Counted from the stretch's first letter, positions 1-12,884 are shown. The stretch: 64,000 nt of DNA from Perognathus longimembris pacificus (GCF_023159225.1 NC_063171.1:1240001-1304000), one strand, 5' to 3'. Translations and numbers: made by a program. Notes: a model not told the origin generated them from the sequence alone.

Positions 1-1189
1 TCGCAGTTTTCCCACCCCAGAGAAACTTTTACCCCTAGATAGACTGCCCAAATAAGTTCTAACAGTACAGGGATTCCGGCCAGGGAGGAAAAATCAACTT
101 TGCTGGTCTGAAAACACAGATTTGAGCTCCGGGCAGCATCCCGCCACCACAGTGCTGCATACCCCACACAGCTCAACAGAGACCAGGGAGAAATTCTCTA
201 CACAGCAGTGTACAGACAGATTGCAGGCTGAGCACAGACAGGCTGAAATCGCAGAGACAGCGTGAGTACTCCCACGAAAGACAGTCTCACGCCCACAGAG
301 CAGCTCCTTCCCCAACCGCGAGAGCAAAGCGCCATCTTTGACACTGGCAAAAGGTCAGACCAGACTGGAGCTAAAGCCCACCTGGGGAAAGTGAGGACAA
401 AGCAGCCATCTTTGAGAAGGGCAAGAGGGACCAATCAGTGAGAGCCAGCTCTGCCCAGGAGAATGCCCTCTGACCAGGTGGGATGCTTGTCCTGGGCCTC
501 GGCTCAGCTAGAGGTGCCGCCCTACCTGCCAGAATTCCTAAATTAAAAGCAAAACAGCGAGCAGCTATCAGCATCACGGAACAGCCACATGAGAGAACAA
601 ACTTCCCAAGACAGATAAACGGTCCCATTTAGAATCACAATTCCCAGCCCAAAATTCCATACCCAGCTCTGCCCAGAAGGCCGCCCCACCCAGGAGGGAG
701 GAACCTCCCCCAGACCATCGACTCTCAGCCCGGTAAACCAGGCCAGAGGCACCCCACCCTGCTGAGTCCACAGCCTATTCAAAGCCAGGTGTTAAAGGCA
801 GCAGCCCTACAGCAGATGGGAGGAGCCACAGTTCCCAAGACTATTCATGTCCCCATCTACAGTGGATGCCCAAGGCCTACCTGCTAGCTGTGTGAACCAC
901 AGAACCCCAGGATTTCACTAACAGGGGCAGAGGGTCAAAGCAGATCCACCCCCTGCCAACTGAAAGTAAGTCAAACCAGCCAAGTGGCAGATTAGACTGC
1001 AGACCATCGCAAGGAAACCACAGACTGTAGAAAGCCCACCCAAACAAGGAAGACATCTGTTTGTTTGGTTGGTTTGTCTCAAAAGTTTTTTAAGCTTTCA
1101 TTTATATCTTTTTTTCTTATATTTTCATTTCTGAAACATCATTGGTTTGTTTTTGTTTTCCATTTTCACCTGTTGGTTCTATCGTGTTT

Positions 1190-1217
1190 TGTTGTTGTTG
1201 TTGTTGTTGTTGTTGTT
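1190..1217. repeat. (TTG)n simple repeat in L1 5' UTR
   Basis: About nine TTG/TGT units inside a T-rich part of the L1 5' UTR. The equivalent stretch of the second L1 copy (about 14440-14460) is T-rich without the trinucleotide run, so the expansion looks specific to this copy. Confidence 0.85.
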
Positions 1218-1352
1218 CTTTTCTTTTTCTTTTTTCGTTTTCTGTTTTTTTTTCTTTTTTTTTTTAAATAATTTTTCTCAGTTATGTCCATCTGTCTTCC
1301 AGTATTCTTTCTTTATTTCTCTCTATGTACTCTCTTCAAAAATTATTTTCCT

Positions 1353-1559
1353 GGGCTGGGGATATAGCCTAGTGGCAAGAGTGCCTGCCTCGGATACACG
1401 AGGCCCTAGGTTCGATTCCCCAGCACCACATATGCAGAAAACGGCCAGAAGTGGCGCTGTGGCTCAAGAGGCAGAGTGCTAGCCTTGAGCAGGAAGAAGC
1501 CAGGGACAGTGCTCAGGCCCTGAGTCCAAGGCCCAGGACTGGCCAAAAAAAAAAAAAAA
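1353..1559 (+). mobile_element. ID-like tailed SINE (IDL-Geo type) inside L1
   Basis: A tRNA-derived SINE with a box A-like stretch near its start and a box B (GGTTCGATTCC) near 1411. It has a second ID-like half and a poly-A tail. It is flanked by a perfect 15-bp TSD (AAAAATTATTTTCCT at 1338-1352 and 1560-1574). The second L1 copy has the unoccupied site near 14566, which confirms insertion after this L1 was in place. It is close to the consensus of the copies here, so fairly young. Confidence 0.93.
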
Positions 1560-2137
1560 AAAAATTATTTTCCTATGAATAACACCTCCACTCTTTACTG
1601 CTAACTCTCCATTGTCTATCATTTTAACCTTGTTGTTTCTACTGATTCTACTCTCCTCCACATTTCCATGTCACTGAAACTAAACCAAAATCATCACCCC
1701 CCCCCATACATTTTACTCCAGTTTCTTTACTAACTCTAACTTACACTCCTGACTTACTTCTAGGTCCTCCAGATCCCATTGACTCCTGGTTATTGGATAG
1801 AGGGTATCCTGCCTAATATGAGTGAAACAAAGGGGTTCATAGAGAAAGCCAATCCAAAAAGAACTTAATATAAGAACAAGAATTGCTCAAAGGGTTGTAA
1901 CAGTTAATAAGTAACTACTGAATACAGGGCTCAGGATTGGTTGTTATATTGAAATTGTATTCTTTAGGAACACCAAATCTAATTTTATACACAGGAATAA
2001 AAAGTATCCATATATAATTGTGAACTTCTAAGATTTACACAACAGTGCTTGGTAAGGGCTGCTTTGGGTCTTAAACGGTGCACACAGGTGCTTGAGATTG
2101 GCATTCCCAATCCAAATGGGCAGAAAACACAAGAAAG

Positions 2138-3112
2138 ATGGCAAACAATGAAATCTTATCTCCCACTCAAAACAAGCAGGAAGCAGAGCAGTCAATCAAA
2201 GACATAGAAGAGAACACCCAAAATGCTCTACAAAGTCTACTGATAAACATGATAAATGAAAAGTTTGAATCTCTTCAGTCAATTATTCTAGAGCATGAGG
2301 AGGCAAAGCAAAAATTAATGGAGAATTTCATAGCCTCCACAAATAGAAAGATAAATAAACTTCAAGAGTCAAATGAAAAGATAGCTACCAAGCTAAAAGC
2401 TTTGAGAGACAACACTCAAAACCAAATTAATGAAGTTAATGAAGTAAAGAAGTCCATACAGTACTTAAGAGATGACATGGAAATCATCAGGAAAGACAAG
2501 TCAGAAGGAAAAGAGATTCGAAATCAAATAGCTAGTCTACAGTCCCAACTAACTGAAGCAGAGGATCAAATCTCAGGAGCTGAAGATTTCATAGAATCTA
2601 TGGAGAAACATCAAAAATCAATACAGAACCAATCCAATCGACCAAACAGATCGCTCCAGGAGATTAAAGATGCAACCAGAAAGCCCAATTTAAGGATAAT
2701 AGGTATCAAGCAAAACCTGGACAAAGAAGTTAATGGAATAGGCAACCGATTTAACAAAATATTAGCTGAGAACTTCCCAAATATCCAGAAGGAAAGGCCT
2801 ATACAGATACAAGAACCATTTAGAACCCCTAACCAACCAGACCAGAATATGACATCCCACCGACACATTGTGATCAAAACAGGATCAATAGAGTCCAAGG
2901 AAAGAATCCTTAAAGCTGTTAGGGAGAAGAAAACAATCACATATAAAGGAAAAGCAATCAGAATTACCTCAGGCTTCTCAGCAGAGACCATGAAATTAAG
3001 AAGAGCATGGAATGAGGTATGCCAAATGCTAAATAAAAATAAATACCAACCAAGAATAGTGTACCCAGCTAAACTCTCATTCATAGCCAAAGGTAAAACT
3101 CTTCCACAGTAA
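2138..3112 (+). pseudogene. L1 ORF1 (RNA-binding chaperone), C-terminus frameshifted
   Basis: 324 codons from an ATG that matches the ORF1 start of the second L1. In active L1s, ORF1p is a trimeric RNA-binding protein that coats L1 RNA. Residues about 1-180 are rich in Glu, Lys, Gln and Asn with heptad-like spacing, consistent with the coiled coil. The C-terminal third (around residues 200-320) carries the RRM/CTD-like part, with a Trp-Asn-Glu stretch near residue 291. Compared with the second L1, about 8 bases are missing near 3091-3100. This shifts the frame and ends the protein at TAG 3110-3112, some tens of residues early. It is the longest L1 reading frame in the window. Confidence 0.88.
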
Positions 3113-3288
3113 GGAAAAACTGAATCAATATATCTCCACCAAACCAGCTTTACAAAAACTACTCAAAGATGTACTATATAGAGAAAATAATCAAGATCCC
3201 AATGCAGACAGAGAAATGAACCCTAACTAGTAAACCAGAATAAAAGATCAACAAATGGGAAGACTCAACCTTTAACAAGATAGGGATA

Positions 3289-6264
3289 ATGAAAGGAACA
3301 AATGATCAGCTCTCAATCCTAACTCTCAACATTAATGGACTTAATTCGCCAATCAAACGACATAGGCTCATAAGTTGAATCAAAAATCAAGATCCATCTT
3401 TCTGCTGCCTCCAAGAGACTCATCTACCCAGCAAGAGTAAACATCGTCTAAAAGTGAAAGGCTGGAATCAAATCTATCAAGCAAATGGCCCCCATAAGCA
3501 GGCCAGAGTTGCAATCCTAGTATCAGACAAAACTGACTCCAAATTAAAAAAGGTAAGAAGAGACAAAGAAGGTTACTACATACTAGTAACGGGATCTCTC
3601 CTACAGGAAGATATAGCCATCCTAAATATCTACACACCAAATACAGGAGCACCAAACTTCATCAAACAAACACTACTGACTCTAAAAACACTCATAGACC
3701 CAAACACATTGATAGTTGGGGACTTTAACACTCCACTGTCAACTCTGGACAGATCAACATGCCAAAAACTGAACAAAGAAATCACAGAAATAAATCATTC
3801 CATAGACCAACTAGACTTAATCGTCATCTACAGAATATTCCACCCTGCAACAACAAAATATGCATTCTTCTCAGCAGCACATGGAACATTCTCCAAAATA
3901 GATCACATCTTAGGGCACAAAGAAAATCTGTACAAATTCAGAAGTATCAAAACCATGATTGCATTCTCTCAGACCACAATGGAATAAAATTAGAGCTCAA
4001 CTCAAACAGCCACCACAGAAAATCCTACAGTTCATGGAGACTAAGCAAAACACTGCTGAACCATCAGTGGGTCATTGAAGAAATTAAATCGGAAATTCAA
4101 ATGTTTAAGAAACTCAACCAAAATGAGGACACAAAGTATCAGCTCCTTTGGGACACAGCTAAGGCAGTACTCAGAGGAAAATTTATATCTCTGAATGCAT
4201 ACACAAACAAACTGGAGAAACAGCAACTCAATCATTTAAAGAAGCACGTTAATTTTCTTGAAAGAGAACAACAAGCCAAACCCCAAGTCAATAGATGGAA
4301 GCAAATAATTAAAATCAAATAGAATTAAATCAATTAGAGACAAAAAATAAACATCAAAAGAATCAACAAAACAAAGAGTTGGTTCTTTGAAAAAATCAAC
4401 AAGATAGACAGACCCCTAGCAAACCTGACCAAAAAATGAAGGCAGCACACTCAAATAAATAAGATAAGAGATGAAACAGGTAACATCACCACAGAAACAA
4501 CCAAAATTCAGACCATAACAAGGGACTATTTTGCAAACCTTTATGCCAACAAATTCGCGAACTTGGAAGAAATGGATGATTTCCTAGAAAAAATTCATAT
4601 CCCCAAACTCAACCATGAAGACTTAAACCTTCTAAACAGACCCACATCCAGTATTGAAATAGAAAAGGCAATAAGTGTTCTCCCAGCCAAGAAAAGCCCA
4701 GGTCCAGAAGGATTCACAGCAGAATTCTAAAAGGCCTTCAAAACAGAAGTCACACCAATATTTCTCAAACTCTTCAATGTAATTGAAAGAGAACGTTCAC
4801 TACCAGACACATTCTATGAAGCCAGTGTAACCCTCATCCCAAAACCAGGCAGGGATTCATCACGGAAAGAGGACTATAGACCGATTTCTCTGAGGAATAT
4901 AGACACAAAAATTCTGAACAAAATTCTGGCCAATCAACTTCAACAGGTCATAAAAAAAATCATACATCATGATCAAAGTGGATTCATCCCAGAGATGGAA
5001 AGTTGGTTCAATATACGCAAGTCAATTAATGTAACCCACCCAACTTCAAGCTGTATTATAAAGCTATAGTAATAAAAACAGCTTGGTATTGGCACCGGAT
5101 CAGGCCTGAAGACCAATGGAACAGAATTGAAGACCCAGAAATGAACCCATAGAACTACGTCTACTTAATCTTTGATAAAGGAGCTAAAACTACAGTCTGA
5201 AACAAAGATAGCCTCTTTAATAAATGGTGCTGGCAAAACTGGTTCAACACATGCAACAAGCTAAAGCTAGATCCTTATATATCACCCTGCACCAAAACCA
5301 ATTCTAAATGGATCAAAGATCTTGAAATCAAAACAGACACCATGAAAACACTAATCCAAGGAGTAGGAGAAACACTTGAAATCCTTGGCACAGGACGGAA
5401 CTTCCTCAACAAAGACCCACAAAGGCTACAAATCAAAGAAAGTTTGGACAAATGAGACTACATCAAACTACAGAGCTTCTGCAGGGCAAAGGACATAGCT
5501 TGCAAGATTAACAGAAAGCCCTCAGATTGGGAGAAGATCTTTACCGGCCATTCAGCAGACAAAGGCCTCATACCTAAAATATATGCAGAACTAAAAAATT
5601 ACCTTCATCCAAAACAAAACCGCAAAGAACCAATAGGCCCCTCATCAAGTGGGCTAGAGACTTACAAAGAGACTTCTCTGATGAGGAAATGAGAATGGCC
5701 CAGAGGCATATGAAAAAGTGCTCTACATCACTGGCCATAAAAGAAATGCAAATCAAAACAACATTGAGATTCCATCTCACCCCAGTAAGAATGTCCTATA
5801 TCAAGAAAACTAACAATAACAACTGTTGGAGGGGATGTGGCCAAAAGGGAACCCTACTTCATTGTTGGTGGGAATTTACACTGGTTCAGCCACTCTGGCA
5901 AGCGGTATAGAGAGTCCTCAGAAGGCTAAACATAGAACTCCCCTATGACCCAGTAGCCCCACTTTTGGGTATCTATCCAAAAGACCACAAACATAATCAC
6001 AGTAAAGCCACCAGCACAACAATGTTTATCGCAGCACAGTTTGCCATAGCTATAATCTGGAACCAACCCAGATGCCCCTCAGTAGATGAGTGGATCGGGA
6101 AAATGTGGTACATATACACAATGGAATTTTATATATCTATAAGAAAGAATGATATTGCCCCATTTGTAAGGAAATGGAAGGACTTTGAAAAAGTTATACT
6201 AAGTGAAGTGAGCCAGACCCAAAGAAACATGGAGTCTATGGTCTCCCTTATAGGGAATACTTAG
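3289..6264 (+). pseudogene. L1 ORF2 remnant (endonuclease/RT), RT core deleted
   Basis: It starts at ATG 3289 and hits TGA at codon 30 (3376-3378). Recognisable endonuclease motifs are LNINGLN near the start, CLQETHL after the stop, GDFNTPL near 3718 and SDHNG in another frame near 3970. The RT entry motif KKSPGP lies near 4690, and DYRPISL with QSGFIP near 4873-4990. At about 5032 the text jumps to NFKLYYKA, so the RT catalytic FADD region is absent. The C-terminal region has the zinc-knuckle start (CWRGCGQKG) near 5821, but its last Cys is replaced by Phe next to a small insertion. Frameshifts and stops are scattered throughout. Confidence 0.9.
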
Positions 6265-6642
6265 CACAGGTTTAGGCAAGTCACAGCAGAGGATCACAGG
6301 AGCCCAATAGGAGCCTTATGAACACATAAGATTATGCTTAGTGAAATGAACTCCATGTTATGGAAATGAATGTTATATCACAGTTGTAAATACTTTCAAC
6401 GTGCCATATGTAACTGTAGCCTCTATTATTGATGATATTCCTGTATCACCTTTCTGTGGTTGTACTTACACTATCTCTTTATCTTGTCTGAGTATATTGG
6501 AAACCATGTATACTGGTATTAGAACCAGGAAATTGGAAGGGAATACCAAAATCGAGAGACACAGGGTAAAAAAAGACAAACAACTACAAAAGCAATACTT
6601 ACAAACCATTTGATGAAAATGAACTGAACAACTGAACAACTG

Positions 6643-6697
6643 GTTGGGGGGAGGGGGAAGGTAAGGATGGAGGGGGGAGGGGGGAATGAGGGACGAG
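6643..6697 (+). other. G-rich polypurine tract of L1 3' UTR
   Basis: Several runs of 4-6 G separated by A, typical of mammalian L1 3' UTRs, where such tracts can form G-quadruplexes. The second copy has a related but shorter tract at 20850-20890. Confidence 0.8.
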
Positions 6698-6968
6698 GTA
6701 ACAGTACAAGAAGTGTATCCAATACATAATGCATGAAACTGTAACCTCTCTGTAATTCAGTTTGATAATAAAAATATATTTTAAAAAATATATGGAATAT
6801 TTTGCCCCTCCTGGATGTAGAGCCGTGGATCAATTGGTAGAACAGTACCCTGAAGGAAGGAAGCAAACCCCCTTCCTAAATGTACTCAAAGTATGTCTCT
6901 ATTTAATGCTATTTGTAGTGATTACTTTGATTAACTTATAGAATATTTAAGTAATATCACACAGTTTT

Positions 6969-7179
6969 TGTTTTTGTTTTTTTTTTTGGCCAGTCCTGGG
7001 GCTTGGACTCAGGGCCTGAGCACTGTCCTGGCTTCTTTTTGCTTAAGGCTAGCACTCTGCCACTTGAGCAACGGCGCCACTTCTGGCCATTTTCTGTATA
7101 TGTGGTGCTGGGGAATTGAACCCAGGGCCTCATGTATACGAGGCAAGCACTCTTGCCACTAGGCCATATCCCCAGCCCC
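6969..7179 (-). mobile_element. ID-like tailed SINE
   Basis: Reverse-complement copy of the young SINE: a T tract at 6971-6988, the tail half, then box B complement (GAATTGAACCC) near 7113 and the 5' end near 7178. It is flanked by the 14-bp TSD TATCACACAGTTTT (6955-6968 and 7180-7193). Confidence 0.93.
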
Positions 7180-7193
7180 TATCACACAGTTTT

Positions 7194-7570
7194 ATGACAT
7201 GAAAAATGTACAATCTTAATGTAAACTACCTTCTATGTCTCTTCCCAAAGCTTAACACCTATACAAGTATGTTTAGTTTTCAGTTGTATAGCTATTTTAA
7301 AATAATATCTAGACTTTTTAATTAATAAATTATTACAATTAAGCAATACTTTTCAAAATTTCTTTTTAGACAATGAATTTTATTTTTAAAACTTAAAAAG
7401 TTTGTGGTTTTCTTCTTGTAGTTTTTATTTTCTATTAAAAGAGCAAATTCCCAACCTTAAAAAAAATGTTCTATGTATGTTGATTGTCATCAGTATGTGT
7501 TCTAATTATGAAAAGCTGACTAGTATAATGTCCTTAAGACAGTTAGTATACCATAATCAGAATAAGGTAT
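7194..7570. other. AT-rich unique sequence
   Basis: No recognisable gene, RNA or repeat; only short A/T runs. Confidence 0.5.
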
Positions 7571-7572
7571 AG

Positions 7573-7873
7573 CCATGAGGCACAGTGGCTCAAACTTGTG
7601 GTCCTAGACCTTTTAGGGGGTCAAGTATAGAGTCTAAACTGGGTAAAAAGAAGTTTCCAAACACCATCACAACCAGTGTCTAGGCATGGTGGCTCCTGCT
7701 TGTCATCTCATGAACATGAAGAACCATAAGGAGGGAGATTGTATCCCAGGGGTTGTCTATTCATATAAAGCAGGACCTTGCATCATAAATTACCAATGGA
7801 AAATGAGGCTAGATGAAGAGTTCAAGTGGTAAGACACCTGCCTAAGTAAGCCCAAGGTCCTTATTTCAGTTTC

Positions 7874-7877
<4 letters not shown>
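7573..7877 (+). mobile_element. Two diverged B1-type SINE remnants
   Basis: A degraded B1-like head (GGCACAGTGGCTCAAACTTG) starts near 7579. A second copy begins near 7682 and runs into an ID-like half (TTCAAGTGGTAAGACACCTG near 7822) that ends in the CA repeat. Both are old and heavily substituted; edges are uncertain. Confidence 0.65.
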
Positions 7878-7918
<41 letters not shown>

Positions 7919-7937
7919 ACCACCACCACCACCACCA
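7878..7937. repeat. (CA)n followed by (CAC)n microsatellite
   Basis: About 19 CA units, then about seven CAC units, at the 3' end of a B1-dID-like SINE. It probably arose from the SINE tail. Confidence 0.9.
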
Positions 7938-7944
7938 AGACAAA

Positions 7945-8770
7945 AAGGAGATATAGCCCAGCTGTTATTTTTTTAAGGCATAGAAAGTTACCCATATGTG
8001 TAGAAATTTGTTAAGCAAATAAAAGAACAAAAATGATTGCTATGCCTGCCACTAGTAAATGCTCTAAGGAGTGGTAGGTAAAGAGGACTGAATAGGAATT
8101 TTTTTTCCATTTTATATTGGTGTATATAAGACAGAAAAACATATATTTGAATAAGGATACAGGGTCTAACTCATGTCATCTTGTCTTCTTGGTGGAAAAA
8201 GGTAAAGTCCACCCTCAGGTGATGAGTGCACCTGAATTCCTAGAGGTCACTGGACCTGTCAGTCCTGTGCCATGGATTGGAAAAACTCTTTGAACTCTCA
8301 AACTTCCTGTGACCCTGCCCCTGACTGTGAACCTATTTAGGCCTGACTAGCTCAGACTCCATTGTACCATACTTTGTGACTTTCCTCAGGTCACCATGGC
8401 ATCCCTATTCAACTCTCCATTAGAGTTAATCTGGTTTGTTCATGTTCTTTTTCTGCTCTTTTTTTCTTTACTCTCCTACTCTCTTGGCTTAGTTTCCTAA
8501 CAGTATTAAGGGTGTTCGAGGCATTTTTTTTGGGGGGGGGGGACATGTGTCTGCCTGCAGTCACTGGCTTTCTAATAGACTCCTGATCCTACCTCTCAAA
8601 ATATGGCTTCTCTGTATCCTGTGATCGAGTTCTCATATAACTTATAAATTATGCTAAATTATGTGAATGGCATTTTTTTTTAGGTCTGGATAGTGCCTCG
8701 TTCAATAAATGACTCTCACAGCTATGTGTTATCTAGAGAAACATCATGAGATTTAGGGTCAAAGAAATCA
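7945..8770. other. Unique intergenic sequence
   Basis: No gene or family recognised. A T8-G12 run lies near 8526-8543. Confidence 0.5.
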
Positions 8771-8776
8771 AGTTTT

Positions 8777-8995
8777 GTGTCATAGCCAGGAACCAGTGAC
8801 TCACACCTGTAATCTATGAGGCTGACATCAGAGGATCGTGATTCAAAGCCATCTTGGGCAAGAAAGTCTATGGCACTTTTATGTCCAATTAACAGCCAGA
8901 CAGTCAGAAGTAGAGATGTCTTGAGCAAAAACACTAGGGGACAGCACCTAGGTCCTGAGTTCAAGCTCAGTATGAGCACACACACTAAGAAGGTT
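8777..8995 (+). mobile_element. B1-dID-like composite SINE
   Basis: A 7SL-derived B1 head (CAGTGACTCACACCTGTAAT near 8793) and a GAGGATCG segment precede an ID-derived half (GACAGCACC...CCTGAGTTCAAG near 8940-8968). It is diverged, with no clear TSD found. Confidence 0.75.
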
Positions 8996-9238
8996 TCTGT
9001 GTCAAATCCACTACTTGTATACACATGAGAATCATACTTTAACTTATTTCATCATGGACAAAACAGGCAAAATATCACTTATATGATGGAACTAGTGATA
9101 GAGTGATTGGATTAATAAACATGAAACACAACCTAGCACCAAATAAAACCCTAAGGACTATGCAGCCCCCCGTGTCATCTTTGACTCCCACACACAGTGA
9201 CTTTGTTAACTTTGTCCACACTTGCTATGTCTAGTGAC

Positions 9239-9808
9239 TGTTAAGGAAAGTCATACTGACTCCATCTCAGGTTAGTTAAAGAGAGCAGAAGCTGACTCTG
9301 TCTTCATTAAGATCTCCCCCGCCCCTGACCTTCAGGGTTGAGGGCCTCCCTGGTCTTCTCAGAATCCAGGGAAGATCCCCCTCAGTGTGAACAATAGTAC
9401 CTCTGCCCCCATGAGTAAGCATATCCCCCTGCATTGTGTGAGCCCTGCCAACCTCATGCACCAATTCTAATTAGAATGATAGGTTGGTTCAAACGGATAC
9501 TATGTGGCAGGTTGTAAATCCATTGGTCACCTGCATGTGACCTAGCATGACTAAGCAGTTTTCTGTGTGTGTTGTAACCTTATTGGCTACCTGCGTGTGG
9601 CCAGGCTTGACCATGTGGTGCTTGTCTTTATAATCGCAACTGGAAGGCTGTTTGAGGCCCTGGTTCCAGCCCCCAAGTCTGGGCTGTGACCCTGGCCTGT
9701 CAGTTCCCTTTTTACTTTCCCAATATATCCATCTTTTTTGCTTGAGACTGTCTCTGAATGGTGGACTCTTGGAGGGACAGGGAATCCCCTCCCTCCAACC
9801 CCATAACA
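9239..9808 (+). mobile_element. Solo LTR (family A), 5-bp TSD GTGAC
   Basis: 570 bp, starting TGTT and ending ACA, flanked by GTGAC on both sides (9234-9238 and 9809-9813). A TATA-like box (TTTATAAT) lies at 9627-9634. A degraded poly-A signal region near 9720 is followed by a GAGACTGTCTCTGA stretch shared with the LTRs at 41254 and 49463. This copy starts about 45 bases further inside than those two, which begin TGTAATATGG. No internal retroviral sequence adjoins it. Confidence 0.82.
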
Positions 9809-9814
9809 GTGACC

Positions 9815-12190
9815 TACAGAAAAAGATCTGTAAATCCATGTAAGAGAAGTAGGAAACAGAAGACTATAAAGGAATTCTCAAGTTAACAATTACACATGTC
9901 CAGAATGGGCAAGAATTGCTGTTTACTGTCTAGCTCCAAAGAAAGTTATGGGGAACGTCAGCTTACTCCAGCCTGGGGTAACCAACCCCAAAAAATGTGA
10001 CCAATGCTAAAACAAAAAATCTCAGTTGGAGACCTGGGTCACTCTACAAAATTCTTGACTTATGTAATACTTAGCCTTCCAAAAGGCCAGTTTACCTCGG
10101 TTCATCCTGGCTTTTCTGGAAGTCTATCCAAGAAGAGAGCCCCAGGAAAGAAGGCCCAGGCCCAGTTAGACCAAGTAGTTTGGCTTCCTGTCCCAGTGGA
10201 ACTGGCCCAGCTTTTCTGAGATCCAGCAGAAGTCCAGGGCCTTGTTTGCATGCCAATGTCCTTTCAGGGACTTGAGGTTTCTGTAGCTGGTCTAGCCACT
10301 TTGGGGACAAATGGAAAGGTCTGTGCTTGCTTTTGAATGCACACACTTCTCTTTGCTTTTCTGTGCTGTCACCTCAAATGCTAAAGGTTAGACAAACAGT
10401 TCCTTGATCTGTTTAAAGGAAAACTAGCTCTGACCAAACAAGACCAACTTGGATTTTCTCATCACTGAGACCATGATAAAGACATTGTTCTTTGGCCTGT
10501 TAATCCTAAATCCGGGGCCTATTAAGGGATAGAAAGAGGACTGGCTTTTCCTTCAAAGTGGCCACCGAAAAAAATGGAGAGAAGGCTTTTAGTTTGGGTT
10601 TGCTTTGCAACTCCTCACAGGTTGGCTTCGGTGCAGGCTCCCTGCCTGTTCCAGTCAGCAGCCAGCAGTGAGCATCCCTCCCTCCATAGTAGGGTTTCCA
10701 CCCCGCCTTCTGGCTCAGTGCCCTGCCCCCACCCTTGCATGATCCCCTCGTGAATGTCAGTTGGCCTTCAGAAGACAATTGGTTCTTTGAAACCCACGAG
10801 AAAGCCAGCATCCCTTGATCCATTGGGATAATGGGAGAGGCAAGGAGAAAAGGATAATTTTTAAGATATTAAAATAGCCAGCACACAGACCTGTGAGACC
10901 CTGGGCACCTCTCACACAAAAGAGGCAGCCAAAGAGGTCAAACACATGCTTGCAGCATCCCCGAAACCTGTCTGGTCTCCACACCCCAAGCCCCAGCTGG
11001 CTGGAAAGCAGAGCACTGTCCATATCTGTGTTCTCAGAAACTCCATGCTTTTCTAGGTTGACTAGGAATTTTCAGGGCCACCACCCAAGAATGACCCTTT
11101 ACTTAAAGATACTGAATTGTGTTAAGCAGACAGTCTGCCATTATTTAGCATCGGCTCTCTACCGTGGATTCAGTCCTGTTGTTTTTATTAAAGGGTTGTC
11201 AGGATCTATAATTCACACATCATTAACTGTTTCATTAAGAAGACAGCAGCCCTGTGGGCCCTAAACTTGCAGTATTTTAAAGATAAAGCAAGGAAACCCT
11301 CCCCTCCCTGGGAAGCATGACACCCTACCCCCCCGACACACACACACATGCCCCAGACCTCTAGTCATGAACTTGTCTCCAAAAGTATTGTTTTCTAGAG
11401 GAGGCAAAGGCTTTTTCCAACTCTGGAGCCTAAATGTGTAAAACATATTCATTTGAAACTGATTTAAGTTAAAAGCATTACTTTACAATGAGCTGCACAA
11501 TCCCACATCATTCATCAAAACTAAGCCATCTCCATCCACACTGTGGAATTCCTTAAGCATTTTCATATGCCCTCTCCTTTTTGTGGAATAAAAAGCAAGA
11601 CCATGAAATACACAGAATGGTAAACATCACAAAATTTGTACATGGTCCATGACATTGGTATTCCTCTGACATGGGTTTTACTAAGCATCATTTAAACAAT
11701 GGAACAAAATCCTGTTTTCTTTCTTAATGTATGTTTTCTCAACAGTACAACAGACCTTGAAATGCAATACGAGGGCTCTGGTTTCCCAGTGAAATCATAT
11801 GGTTTGTCTGTTTCCTCAAAATAAACAGGCCATATGGGCCCAGCCCCAGGCCAAGCCTGGATCACTCTGAGAATAACTCAAGTTCTGCACTTCTCTGGAC
11901 TAACCAATACTGCAATGTGCAGAATAGTGTGTTTATTTATTTATTTTCCAAGTTTATCCACCATGGTTTTTTTCAGACCCTTAGCTCTATGTACTGGGAT
12001 ACCTCTCTAGCTTTGCTTTGAAGATGGGATTCTGTGACAAAAGAAGAAATGCCTGTGGTCACATTTTCTTGTTTGTTGGTTGGTTGATTCATTTTAATCT
12101 CATCAAAACATTCCTGAGCAGGTGTCTGAGGTCAGCTGGCATCTTATTTTGTGGCCAGCATGAACAGAAAGTTCTCAAGACCCCCTTCTC
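9815..12190. other. Unique intergenic sequence, 2.4 kb
   Basis: No ORF with recognisable homology, no RNA gene and no clear repeat. Only short low-complexity stretches are seen, such as a C/CA run near 11329-11347 and a (TTTA)-like run at 11930-11944. This is the longest repeat-poor block in the first third of the window. Confidence 0.5.
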
Positions 12191-12197
12191 CACAAAA

Positions 12198-12405
12198 AGC
12201 TGGGTGTGGTGGTGTGTGCCTGTAATCCTAGCTATGACCCACAGCCTGACAGGCATCTTTGCCTAGGGCCATGTTTGGGCAGGAAATAGAACCCAGTTTC
12301 AAAACTAACCAACAAAACCAGGGCTGATGCCAAGGCACAGTGGTTAGAAGGCACACCTAACAAGAGAGAGGCTTGTGGTTTAAATCTTAGTATTGCCAAA
12401 AGAAA
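12198..12405 (+). mobile_element. Diverged B1-dID-like SINE
   Basis: Head CTGGGTGTGGTGGTGTGTGC (12200) and TGTAATCCTAGCTA are B1-like. An ID-like half with CACAGTGGTTAGAAGGCACA (12338) follows. The middle is diverged. Confidence 0.7.
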
Positions 12406-12884
12406 AGGCTAAAACGTTTGTTCTCATTGCCTCTTTGTTCAGGGTTCCACTAGATAACTGGCTAAGTAAACTACTGTATGGAGATAATCTGAAGGGGCAG
12501 AGAGCCTTTCCTTTCCAGACAACAGTTCTGCATAAGTCTTCAACTTTCGAATCAAAGGAAGAGAGTTACAAACATGTTGATTCTGTGGCAGGCAGGGTCT
12601 CTTGTGGGGAAGGGAAGTTTACTAAGGGGATGGATTTGGGATAACTGCAGTCCACACCACCTTAGCAATTGTCAGAACAGTAATTCTTCTGGATAGATTC
12701 CCACGCCAGCCACACAGCTTTATCTGAGAATTTCTCACCCCTGCCTCCCCAACCCACAGCCTGCATACACTACATCACATTCTGAGATTGAGGCTCAGCA
12801 CCGCATTTTATCCAGCCATCCAAGTCATTCTGATGCACACCAAGTCTGAGAATCACTGATTAGTGTTTGTTTGTTCATTTGCTT

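Larger units (their letters stand above)
1..6790 (+). mobile_element. LINE-1 element, 5' end cut by window edge, inactive
   Basis: Position 1 aligns with base 13207 of the second L1 copy, so about 54 bases of the 5' end lie outside the window. The order is 5' UTR (1-2137), ORF1, a short spacer, ORF2 remnants (3289-6264), a 3' UTR with a G-rich purine stretch (6643-6697) and an A-rich tail near 6770-6790. A SINE is inserted in the 5' UTR. ORF2 has many stops and an internal deletion at about 5032, where text matching the RT domain jumps to text matching a much later part of ORF2. The RT catalytic core is therefore gone and the copy cannot be autonomous. The TSD cannot be tested because the left flank is missing. 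Confidence 0.95.

Noticed and set aside
2611..3090. 159-aa ORF on the minus strand, Phe/Leu-rich
   Set aside because: Antisense shadow of L1 ORF1; no start context, and no similarity expected.
10893..11264. 123-aa ORF in unique DNA, possible gene
   Set aside because: No recognisable domain, no splice or promoter context, composition not coding-like; treated as chance.
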